From: Pusillimonas sp. DMV24BSW_D
Lineage (GTDB): Bacteria; Pseudomonadota; Gammaproteobacteria; Burkholderiales; Burkholderiaceae_B
Length of the DNA: 64,000 nt
Direction of reading: 5' to 3'
Assembly (NCBI RefSeq): GCF_011388195.1
Contig: NZ_CP049990.1
Span: forward strand, 1,302,001-1,366,000
In this document: piece after piece, positions 43,721 through 52,167 of the stretch
Numbering within the stretch: the first letter of the stretch is position 1
How the letters are laid out: every line of letters starts with the position of its first letter
Program-made: the position numbers and the translations under genes
Notes under the pieces: generated by a model
Seen by the model: the letters and a program-made list of their open reading frames with translations, nothing else
Told to the model about the DNA's origin: nothing
The model's database searches: none

Positions 43721-45592
43721 TTAAGATGTTGCCATTCTATCTTGCAAACGCAGTACGGTTGAGCCGGGGTTGTCGGCGTAAAGTTGCTCGACCAGCTCGG
43801 CACGGGTACGCAATACTGTGCGTTGATTGATAGAGCCTTTGTCGGTCATCTCGCCCAGCTCCATTACAGGAGGGTCACGCAAAATAATGGCTCGAGTAAT
43901 ACGATTGGAGCTGCCTGTCGCTTTCGCGCCCAACGCATTCAGAAGGTTTTGAGCCCAGCGTTGAACGTCGGGGTTATCGGCAATGTCCTGGGTGCCGGCG
44001 TTGTCGTTCAACGCAGGCGAAAGGGCGGTTGCGGCGGGCAGCAGGAACAGCATCATGCCCAGTTCGTCGCGATCGTGGCCTGTAATCACAGCGTCGTGAA
44101 TGTAGGGGGCGCCGGCCGCAATAATGCTGGAACGCAAAGCGCCCACGTTGACCCATGTGCCGCTTATTAATTTGAAATCTTCGGCGATGCGCCCGTCGAA
44201 TCGCAAGCCTTCTTCCGGATGCTGGGGGTTAATGAAGGTGGCGGCATCGCCGCTGCAGAAATAGCCTTCTTCATCGAATGCTTCCGCAGTCAGTTCGGGT
44301 TGGCGCCAATAACCCGGCGTGATATTCGGGCCTTTATAGCGCACTTCCAGCTTGTCGGCCACGGGCGCGAGTTTAACTTCGCAACCAGGGGCGGGGTTCC
44401 CGATCACGCCGGCCTGCCAGTCGGGCAGGTGCGCCGTAATGGCAAAGGGGGCGGTTTCTGTTTGCCCTAGTGCGGTTGTCATGGGAATACGCATGCCTAC
44501 GGTTTGAATAGCCAATTCATCGATGGTTTGTTTAAGTGGCCCCGGCAACGCGGCACCACAAGGGAAGATAAGCTTCAGGTTCTTGAAGAATTGTTCGCGC
44601 AGAGCAGTGTCACGCTTCATGGCGTGTGCCAGCATTTCCAGGCCTTTTGGAACAGTGTAGTGAATGGTGGAAGGGATTTCGCGCAGATTGCGAATGGTTT
44701 CCGCCATGCCGTCGGGAGTGGGTTTGCCATCGTCTATATACATGGTGCCGCCGTTGTACAGCACGATGCCAAAGTTATTGTTTCCGGCCGCTGTGTGGTG
44801 CCAGGGCAGCCAGTCGACCAACACCGGTGGGTCATCTTTGGCAAACAAATAGCATTGGATGAACATTTGCTGATTGCTGGTAAGCATGCCATGTGTATTC
44901 ACAACGGCTTTGGGCAGTTTTGTAGAGCCCGATGTAAACAGGAACTTGGCAATTGTTTCGTGGTCGACGGCTTGATGGGCGCTTTCAACCTGTTCGGTCA
45001 CGGGCGTTTGCTCCAGGGTATTGAAAGCAGTGCAGTGGCGACCTTCGAGGTGGCCCTCAACAAAAATGAGTTCCAGATCTTTCGGTACCGCCATTTCTAT
45101 TGCATGCGCATAGCGGTCGGCGTGCTGCGCAAACACCACGCCGGGTGTAAGAAGTTTTACGGCATGCTGAACGCGATCGGCGCTGCGCGACAGTAGCGAA
45201 TAGGCTGGTGAAATGGGCGCGAACGGAATGCCTACATGTTGTGCTGCCAACATCATCAGTGCGCTTTCAATGCTGTTTTCCGACAAAATCATTAAAGGTC
45301 GGTCGGAACTCAGCTTACGGTCGAGCAGGGCTTGTGCGATATGCAGAACGCGCTCCAAAGCACTTGCATAGCTTAGATGCACCCATTCACCCTGTGCGTT
45401 ACGGCGAGCAAGAAACGTGCGATTGGGCGCCGCGTTTGCCCAGTAAACCAGTGCTTCCGTATAGCAGCGCAGATAAGGCAGCAGCGGCTCGGGGGAGCGC
45501 AGCACATAACCGCCGTCGGCGCGTTTTTCAACATGGCTGGTATAGGGGCCAAACGCCACGGGGCGAAATTTCGCATTGGCAAGACTATTCAT
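43721..45592 (-). CDS. fcs: Feruloyl-CoA synthase (AMP-forming acyl-CoA ligase)
   Basis: 623 residues, close to the Fcs length in betaproteobacteria. It activates ferulate or related hydroxycinnamates with ATP and CoA. The ANL motifs are present: P-loop 'FTSGSTKLPKAVV' at about 219-231, 'TTALGQTETAPFA', the hinge-side 'DGRIAEDFKLISGTWVNVG' and the adenylation lysine in 'MTDKGSINQRTVL'. 'YLRCYTEALVYWA' near the N-terminus is typical of the Fcs clade. A promoter and MarR-type operator lie upstream at 45661-45690. GGAG stands 7 bases before the ATG. The exact aryl substrate is inferred. Confidence 0.9.
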   Translation of the reverse strand: MNSLANAKFRPVAFGPYTSHVEKRADGGYVLRSPEPLLPYLRCYTEALVYWANAAPNRTFLARRNAQGEWVHLSYASALERVLHIAQALLDRKLSSDRPLMILSENSIESALMMLAAQHVGIPFAPISPAYSLLSRSADRVQHAVKLLTPGVVFAQHADRYAHAIEMAVPKDLELIFVEGHLEGRHCTAFNTLEQTPVTEQVESAHQAVDHETIAKFLFTSGSTKLPKAVVNTHGMLTSNQQMFIQCYLFAKDDPPVLVDWLPWHHTAAGNNNFGIVLYNGGTMYIDDGKPTPDGMAETIRNLREIPSTIHYTVPKGLEMLAHAMKRDTALREQFFKNLKLIFPCGAALPGPLKQTIDELAIQTVGMRIPMTTALGQTETAPFAITAHLPDWQAGVIGNPAPGCEVKLAPVADKLEVRYKGPNITPGYWRQPELTAEAFDEEGYFCSGDAATFINPQHPEEGLRFDGRIAEDFKLISGTWVNVGALRSSIIAAGAPYIHDAVITGHDRDELGMMLFLLPAATALSPALNDNAGTQDIADNPDVQRWAQNLLNALGAKATGSSNRITRAIILRDPPVMELGEMTDKGSINQRTVLRTRAELVEQLYADNPGSTVLRLQDRMATS

Positions 45593-45660
45593 TCGTGTCT
45601 CCGGTGTTGCTATTTCGGGGCTATTATTAAGGGTAGTTTCTTATTGTTCCCGAAAAATAG

Positions 45661-45690
45661 ATTCTGTACATTGTTAATCAGGTTAACAAT
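45661..45690 (-). promoter_or_regulatory. fcs promoter overlapped by a MarR-type operator
   Basis: Minus strand: -35 TTGTTA (45684-45689), 17-bp spacer, -10 CAGAAT (45661-45666). A perfect 8+8 dyad ATTGTTAA-N5-TTAACAAT (45670-45690) covers the -35 and spacer. The layout fits repression of fcs by the divergent MarR protein, released by a hydroxycinnamoyl-CoA as known for ferulate regulators of this family. Confidence 0.7.
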
Positions 45691-45778
45691 ATGCGAAATG
45701 TTATATTTTTGAAAATCCATATTCTATAAGTGCAAACCCTTGGTTAATTCATTTTCCCCCTCTACCGACGCCCTTGAA

Positions 45779-46219
45779 ATGGCCGATACGCCATTGACCT
45801 ATATTGATTTGCAATGCGATTCGTTAGGTTATGCAATTAAGCGCGCGCAGGTGCGCTCTTACGACGTGTTGTTTTCTGTGATGGGGCCCGAAAGCCTTAC
45901 CCCGGGTCGAATGACCGCTTTAAGTATCGTCGCAACCCAGCCGGGAATCAACCAAACCGTATTAGCCGATATGCTCGGTATTACGCGGGCCGGGGCAGTG
46001 AAGGTGATTGATTCGCTCGAGGCATTGGGCTATGTGGAACGCAACACCATGCCGGATGACCGCCGCAGTTATGCGTTGGGTGTTACGCAAAAAGGGCTCG
46101 ATGAATTGAAGCGTTTGAATGTATTGAACCGGGAATTTGAGAAGCGCATCGCGCAACGTTTAAGCTCGGAGGAGCGACGTTTGTTAATGGATTTGTTAGA
46201 GCGTGTGGCGGTTGATTGA
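45779..46219 (+). CDS. MarR-family transcriptional regulator of the feruloyl-CoA gene cluster
   Basis: 146 residues from the ATG at 45779 (a TTG at 45740 would give 159); neither start has a clear ribosome site. Winged HTH: 'LTPGRMTALSIVATQPGINQTVLADMLGITRAGAVKVIDSLEALGYV' zone, then the wing 'RNTMPDDRRSYALGVT'. It is divergent from fcs with a strong dyad between, the standard layout for a FerR/FerC-type repressor that responds to feruloyl-CoA. Ligand inferred from context. Confidence 0.88.
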   Translation: MADTPLTYIDLQCDSLGYAIKRAQVRSYDVLFSVMGPESLTPGRMTALSIVATQPGINQTVLADMLGITRAGAVKVIDSLEALGYVERNTMPDDRRSYALGVTQKGLDELKRLNVLNREFEKRIAQRLSSEERRLLMDLLERVAVD

Positions 46220-46233
46220 AGTAAAAATCTCAC

Positions 46234-46262
46234 CCAGCCGGATCATGACTTAATCCGGCTGG
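46234..46262. terminator. Hairpin between the marR and barrel gene ends
   Basis: Perfect 10-bp stem CCAGCCGGAT / ATCCGGCTGG with a 9-base loop, between the convergent stops. On the minus strand it is followed by GTGAGATTTTT, a slightly displaced U-tract, so it most likely ends the barrel gene transcript. Confidence 0.6.
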
Positions 46263-46286
46263 ATGTATCGGCAAGGGGTGTAAGGC

Positions 46287-46843
46287 TTAGAAAACCCTGT
46301 TAAGAGACAAGCTGGCCGACTGCACTGTCGCCGTCCCGGTGCTGCTGCCGATTAAAGAGCCGCTGTACGTATTGGGTGAGCCGGGGTTGTTATAGGTGGA
46401 GTAATAGTTCGCTGTTTTGTCTTGCGTCACACTGTACGTATAGCTGAAGTCCAGGAACCACGACTTATCAAGGTAATACGTGCCACCCAAGTAGTTGTAT
46501 GAAAACTTGAGGCCCCACAGGTAATTGGTGCCTTGCAGTTTCTCAAAGTAGCCGGCTTGCAAGGCGGGTGAAATGGAATTTACCGTGTCCATGCCGATAC
46601 CCACGGGCGGGCCTCCCGCGGTGCCTTTGGAAACGAGCGCACCCGTTGCCGTGTTGGTGACTGTTGAAGTCCCTGTGGCTTCCAGTTTCTGGTTTTTAAA
46701 TTGAGTTGAGTTGGCGCCGAATCCTAAGCCGAAATAAATGCCGGAGTCTGGCACCAATGATGTCGAGTTGGTTTGTGCAGTTGCCAGTGCTGAATAGCCG
46801 GAAAAAAAGGGATTATTACCCCCAAAAGAACTGCTTTTTTCAT
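46287..46843 (-). pseudogene. Outer-membrane beta-barrel protein gene with a one-base frameshift in the signal peptide
   Basis: An ATG at 46843 begins a typical signal peptide (MKKAVLLGVIIPFF), but at a T7 tract (plus-strand A7, 46802-46808) the frame shifts and the product stops after about 39 residues. Adding one T restores a full signal peptide with a good cleavage site (SALATA|Q) and runs into the long frame 'PDSGIYFGLGFGANSTQF...', giving 185 residues. The mature part has alternating aromatic strands (WGLKFSYNYLGGTYY, WFLDFSYTYS) and ends in Phe (LSLNRVF), the outer-membrane barrel signature. As written it is off; a slippage switch, recent decay or a base error are all possible. It resembles small opacity/OmpW-like barrels, without a firm family. 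Confidence 0.75.
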
Positions 46844-46892
46844 TATCAGAAGCCTATAAAGGTACTGTGATTAACTCGTTAGAGGGGTGGTG

Positions 46893-46921
46893 AGTGTAAT
46901 GTGGAGTACCCTGAGGGGCAA
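46893..46921 (-). promoter_or_regulatory. Possible promoter of the barrel gene
   Basis: Minus strand: -35 TTGCCC (46916-46921), 17-bp spacer, -10 TACACT (46893-46898), each 4 of 6 to consensus. It lies about 50 bp before the ATG at 46843 and just after the tRNA operon terminator. Confidence 0.45.
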
Positions 46922-46931
46922 GATAAGGACG

Positions 46932-46966
46932 AAAAAAAAGCACTTACATGGTGTAAGTGCCTTTTT
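46932..46966. terminator. Strong Rho-independent terminator of the tRNA operon
   Basis: 8-bp perfect stem GCACTTAC / GTAAGTGC with a 5-base loop (46940-46960). It is followed on the minus strand by eight U and on the plus strand by CTTTTT, so it can work both ways. It lies 12 bp past the CCA end of tRNA-Asp. Confidence 0.88.
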
Positions 46967-46977
46967 ACTGAATTCTT

Positions 46978-47054
46978 TGGCGGAGCGGACGGGACTCGAA
47001 CCCGCGACCCCCGGCGTGACAGGCCGGTATTCTAACCAACTGAACTACCGCTCC
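46978..47054 (-). tRNA. tRNA-Asp (GUC)
   Basis: 77 bases including the encoded CCA. The acceptor GGAGCGG pairs with CCGCTCC, discriminator G. The anticodon loop CTGTCAC sits in a CCGGC / GCCGG stem, anticodon GUC, and the T-loop TTCGAGT is standard. Very close to E. coli tRNA-Asp. Last of three tRNAs in one minus-strand operon. Confidence 0.97.
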
Positions 47055-47090
47055 GCAGCGGTAACGGTGCCTAACCAATGCCAAAATTTT

Positions 47091-47166
47091 TGGCGTCCCC
47101 TAGGGGATTCGAACCCCTGTACCCACCGTGAAAGGGTGGTGTCCTAGGCCTCTAGACGAAGGGGAC
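47091..47166 (-). tRNA. tRNA-Glu (UUC)
   Basis: 76 bases including CCA. Acceptor GTCCCCT pairs with AGGGGAC, discriminator G. The anticodon arm CCACC-CTTTCAC-GGTGG gives anticodon UUC, and the T-loop TTCGAAT is standard. Middle tRNA of the operon. Confidence 0.97.
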
Positions 47167-47228
47167 AGGACAAATTGAGTTGCGCAGTATAACACGTTTT
47201 TACTGCACTTTTCCTTGCTAGCAGTTTT

Positions 47229-47304
<76 letters not shown>

Positions 47305-47337
47305 GTGGCAAATACTGCTGTATCGCAAAGAAGCGAA

Positions 47338-47366
47338 ATTATGCACTATTTTTTTTGTCTGTGCAA
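47338..47366 (-). promoter_or_regulatory. Sigma-70 promoter of the tRNA Ala-Glu-Asp operon
   Basis: Minus strand: -35 TTGCAC (47361-47366), exactly 17-bp spacer rich in A, -10 CATAAT (47338-47343), each 5 of 6 to consensus. The predicted start is about 27 bases before mature tRNA-Ala. The rest of the 47305-47539 gap shows nothing else clear. Confidence 0.8.
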
Positions 47367-47539
47367 GTTGGTGCCATTTCATGTTGGGGGAACTTTTTCG
47401 TATCGGTTTTGATTTGGCGCAACATATGGCGAGCTGATCCGGAATGAGGCGAACCGCTTTGGGGAATAATGATCGGTTAAATTTCATATAGCCTCAGCCA
47501 ATTGCAGACGGCCCGTTTTCACTTTCATCTTTTTTGATT

Positions 47540-49654
47540 ATGCCCACTTTGCTGGAAACCGCCATTGCCTTACAAGGCACGGAAACACTCGATGGCACGG
47601 AAGCCTTGTTCCGAGGCCTGGCTGAAAACGCGGTTATTGGTGTTTACATTGTGCGAGAAGGACGCTTTGTTTATGTGAACTCAAAACTGCTGGAAATGCT
47701 GGGTTATGAGCGCAACGAGATGCTGCATGACATGACCATTTTGGATATTGTTGCGCACGATGAGCGGCATCTGGTTGAGTCGAATATAAAACGGGCGTTA
47801 ACCGGCGACGTGCGGGAAATTCATTACGAACGTAAAGCCCGTTGCAAAGATGGCAACTACATTGACGTCGAAGTATTCGGGTCGCGCATGATGATGGCGG
47901 GCGAGGCGGTCATGGTGGGCCTGATGCTTGATATCACGCAACGTAAAGCCGATGCGGAGTCGGCTTATTTGGCGTCGCTGGTGTACCAGCATAGCAGTGA
48001 AGCCATGGTCATTACCGATGCAAATGGCGTGATTATTACGGTTAACCCGGCATTTACCGACATTACCGGTTATGCGCTGGACGAAGTGATTGGTCATCGG
48101 CTGAGTATTCTCAGTTCTGGGCGCCACGATGAAAATTTCTACAAGGCGATGTGGGGAGCCCTGCTTAAAACCGGCCATTGGCGCGGCGAAATCTGGAATC
48201 GACGCAAGAGCGGTGATGAGTATGTTGAAAGCTTAAGTATCAACACCTCGTATAACGAGGATGGGTCGGTACGCTGCAGAATTGGTGTCTTTTCCGATAT
48301 TACCCAAAAGAAGCGAACTGAAGAGGTTGTATGGCGTCAGGCGAATTACGACCATTTAACCGGTTTGCCGAATCGCAAGCTGTTGGAAGACCGCTTAACG
48401 ATTGAGAAGTCACGCGCTGTGCGCACCGGCGCCCGGTTGGCTTTGATATTTCTTGACCTTGATTTGTTCAAAGAGGTAAATGACAGTTTGGGTCACGACT
48501 TGGGCGACGAGGTATTGCGCCAGGTCGCACATCGTCTGGTGCGCTCGGTACGTGAGTCCGATACCGTGGCGCGCCTGGGCGGTGACGAGTTCGTTATTGT
48601 GGTGGGCGGTGTTGTCGGTGACGAGGTGGTTGAGCGTATTTGTGAAGAGGTTTTGCATAATCTAGCCAAACCTTATCGGCTTAAGGACACCGTTGCCTAC
48701 CTTTCAGCCAGTGTGGGTGTGGCGGTTTATCCAGATCACGCCAGTGAAACTCACGCACTGATGCGCTATGCCGATCTGGCCATGTATGCGGCGAAAGAAG
48801 CGGGCCGCAGTCAGTTTCGTTTTTATGACCCTAACATGCAATATGCAGCACGAGAGCGTCGCCGCTTGTCGAAAGATTTGTTGGGCGCATTGGATAACAA
48901 TGAGCTTTTGCTGCATTACCAGCCTGTTGTGGATTTGGACTCTCACCAAGTGGTGAAGGCAGAGGCCCTTATCCGTTGGAAGCATCCAGAGAAGGGGTTT
49001 GTCAGCCCCGCCTACTTTATTCCGTTCGCCGAAGACAGCGGCATGATTATTTCGATTGGAGAGTGGGTGTTTCGTACTGCTGCCGATCAATTGGCCAAGT
49101 GGTATCGAAGCGGGTTCACGCAGTTCCAGGTCGGCTTGAATGTTTCGCCGGTTCAGTTCCGTGGCGAAGGGTTGAATGAAACGGAATGGATCGCCTATTT
49201 GGCGCAACTGGGTTTGCCGGGCAGCGCTATTGTAGTGGAGCTGACCGAACGCATGCTGATTGATGCATCCAATGTCACCAGCGATAAACTGTTGGCGTTT
49301 CGAGATGCCGGAATTCAGGTGGCGTTGGACGATTTTGGAACGGGTTATTCTTCACTCGCGTACTTGCGCAAAATGGATATCGATTTTTTGAAAATCGATC
49401 AATCTTTTGTGCGGAATTTGTCGACCCATTCGGAAGACCTTGTGTTATGCGAAGCCATCGTGGTCATGGCGCACAAGCTGGGCTTGAAAGTGATTGCCGA
49501 AGGCGTCGAAACGGTTGAGCAACGCGATTTACTTGCCGGTATCGGTTGCGATTACGGTCAGGGCTATTTGTTTTCCAGGCCTATTTCCGCCGACGACTTT
49601 ACGACCTTACTTCGTTCCGGTCTGTCGGCCTGCGAACACACCAACGGCAAATAA
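47540..49654 (+). CDS. PAS-PAS-GGDEF-EAL cyclic-di-GMP turnover protein
   Basis: 704 residues from the ATG at 47540. Two PAS domains (about 25-130 and 145-265, each closing in a PAC-like 'GLMLDITQRKADAE' and 'GVFSDITQKKRTEE') are followed by GGDEF at residues 347-351. The inhibitory site R-x-x-D (RESD) stands five residues upstream, and the GGDEF motif is intact. The EAL domain (motif at 475-477, 'AEALIRWKHP') has 'DDFGTGYSSLAYLRKMDIDFLKIDQSFV' zone residues needed for metal binding. Both cyclase and phosphodiesterase activities look possible. No transmembrane helix, so a cytoplasmic sensor. No clear ribosome site. The 3' end overlaps lnt by 48 bp. Confidence 0.93.
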   Translation: MPTLLETAIALQGTETLDGTEALFRGLAENAVIGVYIVREGRFVYVNSKLLEMLGYERNEMLHDMTILDIVAHDERHLVESNIKRALTGDVREIHYERKARCKDGNYIDVEVFGSRMMMAGEAVMVGLMLDITQRKADAESAYLASLVYQHSSEAMVITDANGVIITVNPAFTDITGYALDEVIGHRLSILSSGRHDENFYKAMWGALLKTGHWRGEIWNRRKSGDEYVESLSINTSYNEDGSVRCRIGVFSDITQKKRTEEVVWRQANYDHLTGLPNRKLLEDRLTIEKSRAVRTGARLALIFLDLDLFKEVNDSLGHDLGDEVLRQVAHRLVRSVRESDTVARLGGDEFVIVVGGVVGDEVVERICEEVLHNLAKPYRLKDTVAYLSASVGVAVYPDHASETHALMRYADLAMYAAKEAGRSQFRFYDPNMQYAARERRRLSKDLLGALDNNELLLHYQPVVDLDSHQVVKAEALIRWKHPEKGFVSPAYFIPFAEDSGMIISIGEWVFRTAADQLAKWYRSGFTQFQVGLNVSPVQFRGEGLNETEWIAYLAQLGLPGSAIVVELTERMLIDASNVTSDKLLAFRDAGIQVALDDFGTGYSSLAYLRKMDIDFLKIDQSFVRNLSTHSEDLVLCEAIVVMAHKLGLKVIAEGVETVEQRDLLAGIGCDYGQGYLFSRPISADDFTTLLRSGLSACEHTNGK

Positions 49655-51241
49655 CAACAAGCTCAGGACCAGTACAGGGATATTACCCCACCGTGCATAG
49701 GGTGTTAAACCTTGCATCCCTTGTACTTCAACGTCGAGGACGCCGGGTTGCTCAGGTAATAAAGCTGCGCGCACCGCGCCGTTGGGGTCAATGGCGGCGG
49801 TCATGCCGGTGTTGGTTGCCCGTAACATCGGGCGGCCCGTTTCCAGTGCCCGCATTCGGGCTATTTCAAGATGTTGCCGCAAAGCCCATGTATTGCCGAA
49901 CCACGCCAGGTTGCTAACGTTTACCAATAGTGTCGCGCCCGGGCCGTATTGTTCGCTGTCGTGAAGCGCGGGAATAATTTCTTCACCGAAGACGTCTTCA
50001 TAGCAAATATTGGGCGCGATGATTTGGCCCTTCAATGCAAACAGGCTCTGGCGCGTACTGCCGCGATTAAAGTCGCCCAGGGGAATATTGAGGGCATCTA
50101 CAAACCATCTAAAGCCTGGAGGAATGAACTCGCCGAAGGGAACCAAGTGGTGCTTGTCGTAACGATGCGGGGTTGTGCCGGTAATAAGGTCTTGCACAGG
50201 CGTTTCAGCGGTGAGGGCGATCACGCTATTGGTATAGCGTGTACCATTTTCAGTGTCACTCATGATCGGAATGCCCATGACTAAGGTCGCATTGCGTTCA
50301 TGGGCGATGTTCTTCCATTTTTGCCAAACTTGCGGTGGGTAACGGTGTTGAAATTGCGGCATCACCGTTTCGGGCAGAATAATGATGTCCGGGTCCGCGC
50401 CGGCCTGTTTCGGCGGCAGGGCGGCGAGCTTCATATAGGTTTCGATGCCTTGCTGCATGCGTTGGGGATCAAACTTCATCGATTGCGGGACTCCGCCTTG
50501 AACAAGGCGAACCAAAATTGGGTTGCCGGTTGGTGCAGACCAATTAAGTTGCGACAAGCCAAAACCCGCCAGGCTAAGTACGATGGCCAGCGCCACAGCG
50601 GCGGCGGCTCGGCTGTCCTCCGTTGTTTTATGTGCTTGAATCAGTAAAGCGATGGCGGCGGCACAAAATGCGGCCAGCCAGGCGACACCGTAAACACCCA
50701 AAATGGGTGCCCAGCCTGCCAGGAAGCCACTGGCATGGGCATAACCAATATTCAGCCACGGGAAGCCTGTGAACAGGGTGCCTCGCAGCCATTCCGTTAA
50801 AGCCCAGCACGATGCCCAAATCGCGGCGCTTAAGGCCAGCCCGAAAAAGTGGCCGTCCGGCTGCCTCAGCCCGCGAGTAAGAAAATAGGCCAGGCCGGTA
50901 GCTAAAGCTGGGTATAACGCCATCGCGCCGGCCAATACCAATACGGCGGCAACCGAAAGGGCAGGTGCAAGCCCGCCGAAATGATGCAGGCTGATATAAA
51001 GCCAATAGAACCCGAGTGCGAAATGGCCGAATCCAAATAGAAAACCGGCCTGGGCGGCCCGGGCTGTATGCCGGCATTGCCATATATGGCGCGCCAGGAA
51101 CACCAGTATCAGAATTTGTGCATACGGTAACAGCCACCCCGGTAGTGGGCCGTTAGAGAACGTGAACGCATGAGCGGCGCCCAGCAACAAAGGCTGAACC
51201 GCTTCGCGAATGCGATGAAGCCGGCTCTCAGTTGTCGTCAT
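49607..51241 (-). CDS. lnt: Apolipoprotein N-acyltransferase
   Basis: 544 residues. It adds the third acyl chain to the N-terminal Cys of lipoproteins. N-terminal membrane helices (to about residue 215), then a nitrilase-like domain with the catalytic triad: Glu291 in 'IILPETVMPQ', Lys in 'HRYDKHHLVPFGEF' and Cys in 'PNICYEDVFGEE'. A last helix precedes the C-terminus. Start ATG at 51241, overlapping the corC stop by 14 bp; a TTG at 51253 is less likely. Usual order corC-lnt. Confidence 0.96.
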   Translation of the reverse strand: MTTTESRLHRIREAVQPLLLGAAHAFTFSNGPLPGWLLPYAQILILVFLARHIWQCRHTARAAQAGFLFGFGHFALGFYWLYISLHHFGGLAPALSVAAVLVLAGAMALYPALATGLAYFLTRGLRQPDGHFFGLALSAAIWASCWALTEWLRGTLFTGFPWLNIGYAHASGFLAGWAPILGVYGVAWLAAFCAAAIALLIQAHKTTEDSRAAAAVALAIVLSLAGFGLSQLNWSAPTGNPILVRLVQGGVPQSMKFDPQRMQQGIETYMKLAALPPKQAGADPDIIILPETVMPQFQHRYPPQVWQKWKNIAHERNATLVMGIPIMSDTENGTRYTNSVIALTAETPVQDLITGTTPHRYDKHHLVPFGEFIPPGFRWFVDALNIPLGDFNRGSTRQSLFALKGQIIAPNICYEDVFGEEIIPALHDSEQYGPGATLLVNVSNLAWFGNTWALRQHLEIARMRALETGRPMLRATNTGMTAAIDPNGAVRAALLPEQPGVLDVEVQGMQGLTPYARWGNIPVLVLSLLLFAVGVFAGRQTGTK

Positions 51242-52112
51242 TGGGGCCGGCAAGTGTTGAGTGCTCGTCGTGTTGAATATTCAGCCACAAAACGCGTTTG
51301 GCGTCGGCGCCCACGACCGTGATGATAAGCCCCTCGCGGTGTACGGTGTCGCCACGCCGGGGGATACGCCCGAGTTCGGCGGTTACCCAGCCCCCAAGCG
51401 TGTCGTATTCATCGGTTGGCATAGTCGTGTTGAATGAGCGATTGAAAACGTTGATTTCCGTCATGCCCATGGCCCGCCAGTTGTTGCTACCGGTTTGGAA
51501 AATGGTTTTTTCCGCGTCTTCATCGAACTCATCTTCGATATCGCCGACAATTTGCTCGAGTACGTCTTCCATGGTGACCAGGCCGGCCGTGCCGCCGTGT
51601 TCGTTAATGACGATGGCCAGATGGTTGCGGTTGTTGCGAAACTCATGCAGCAATATGTTCAGCCGTTTCGATTCTGGAATAAATACCGCCGGACGGATAA
51701 GTGGGCGCAGATCGATGGCGGGGTTTGTGATGGTTAACAACAAATCTTTGGCCAGCAAAATGCCCACAATGTTGTCGCGATCGTCTTCGAAAATAGGAAA
51801 ACGTGAGTGACCGGTTTCAATAATTTCAGGTAGCAGTTCAGGCAAGGGCTTGCCGATATCGAGCATGTCGATTTTGGAGCGCGGCACCATGATGTCGCCT
51901 GCTGTGAGATTAACGACCTCAAGAGCGCCTGAAATCATGGCGTAAGAGTCTTCGTCGATGATGCGGCGCTCGTGGGCCGCTTCGAGCAACGCCTTGATGT
52001 CTTCGCGGTCTTCTGGTTCAGGGCGAATGCGAGACAGGATTCGCGCCAGGAATGATTTGGTGGCCGGCTTGGCCGAATGAGGTTCCGGGTCGGGGGGTGT
52101 GGATTCTGACAT
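51228..52112 (-). CDS. corC: CorC/HlyC family protein with two CBS domains
   Basis: 294 residues. Soluble version without the DUF21 membrane domain: 'DIMVPRSKIDMLDIG' opens the first CBS repeat, 'GHSRFPIFEDDRDNIVGILLAKDLLL' the core. The second repeat has 'NHLAIVINEHGGTAGLVTMEDVLEQIVGDIEDEFD' zone, followed by a C-terminal CorC_HlyC domain. Associated with Mg/Co efflux or membrane integrity. Member of the conserved miaB-phoH-ybeY-corC-lnt cluster; overlaps lnt by 14 bp. Confidence 0.94.
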   Translation of the reverse strand: MSESTPPDPEPHSAKPATKSFLARILSRIRPEPEDREDIKALLEAAHERRIIDEDSYAMISGALEVVNLTAGDIMVPRSKIDMLDIGKPLPELLPEIIETGHSRFPIFEDDRDNIVGILLAKDLLLTITNPAIDLRPLIRPAVFIPESKRLNILLHEFRNNRNHLAIVINEHGGTAGLVTMEDVLEQIVGDIEDEFDEDAEKTIFQTGSNNWRAMGMTEINVFNRSFNTTMPTDEYDTLGGWVTAELGRIPRRGDTVHREGLIITVVGADAKRVLWLNIQHDEHSTLAGPNDDN

Positions 52113-52167
52113 TGTCCGCAGGACGAGTTACTGGAGTATCTAGCATAACCGAAAAAACGGGTTGGTT

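Noticed and set aside
44504-45196. 230-residue plus-strand frame inside fcs
   Set aside because: Antisense to the ANL ligase, rich in Cys/His/Trp in a random way, with no family features.
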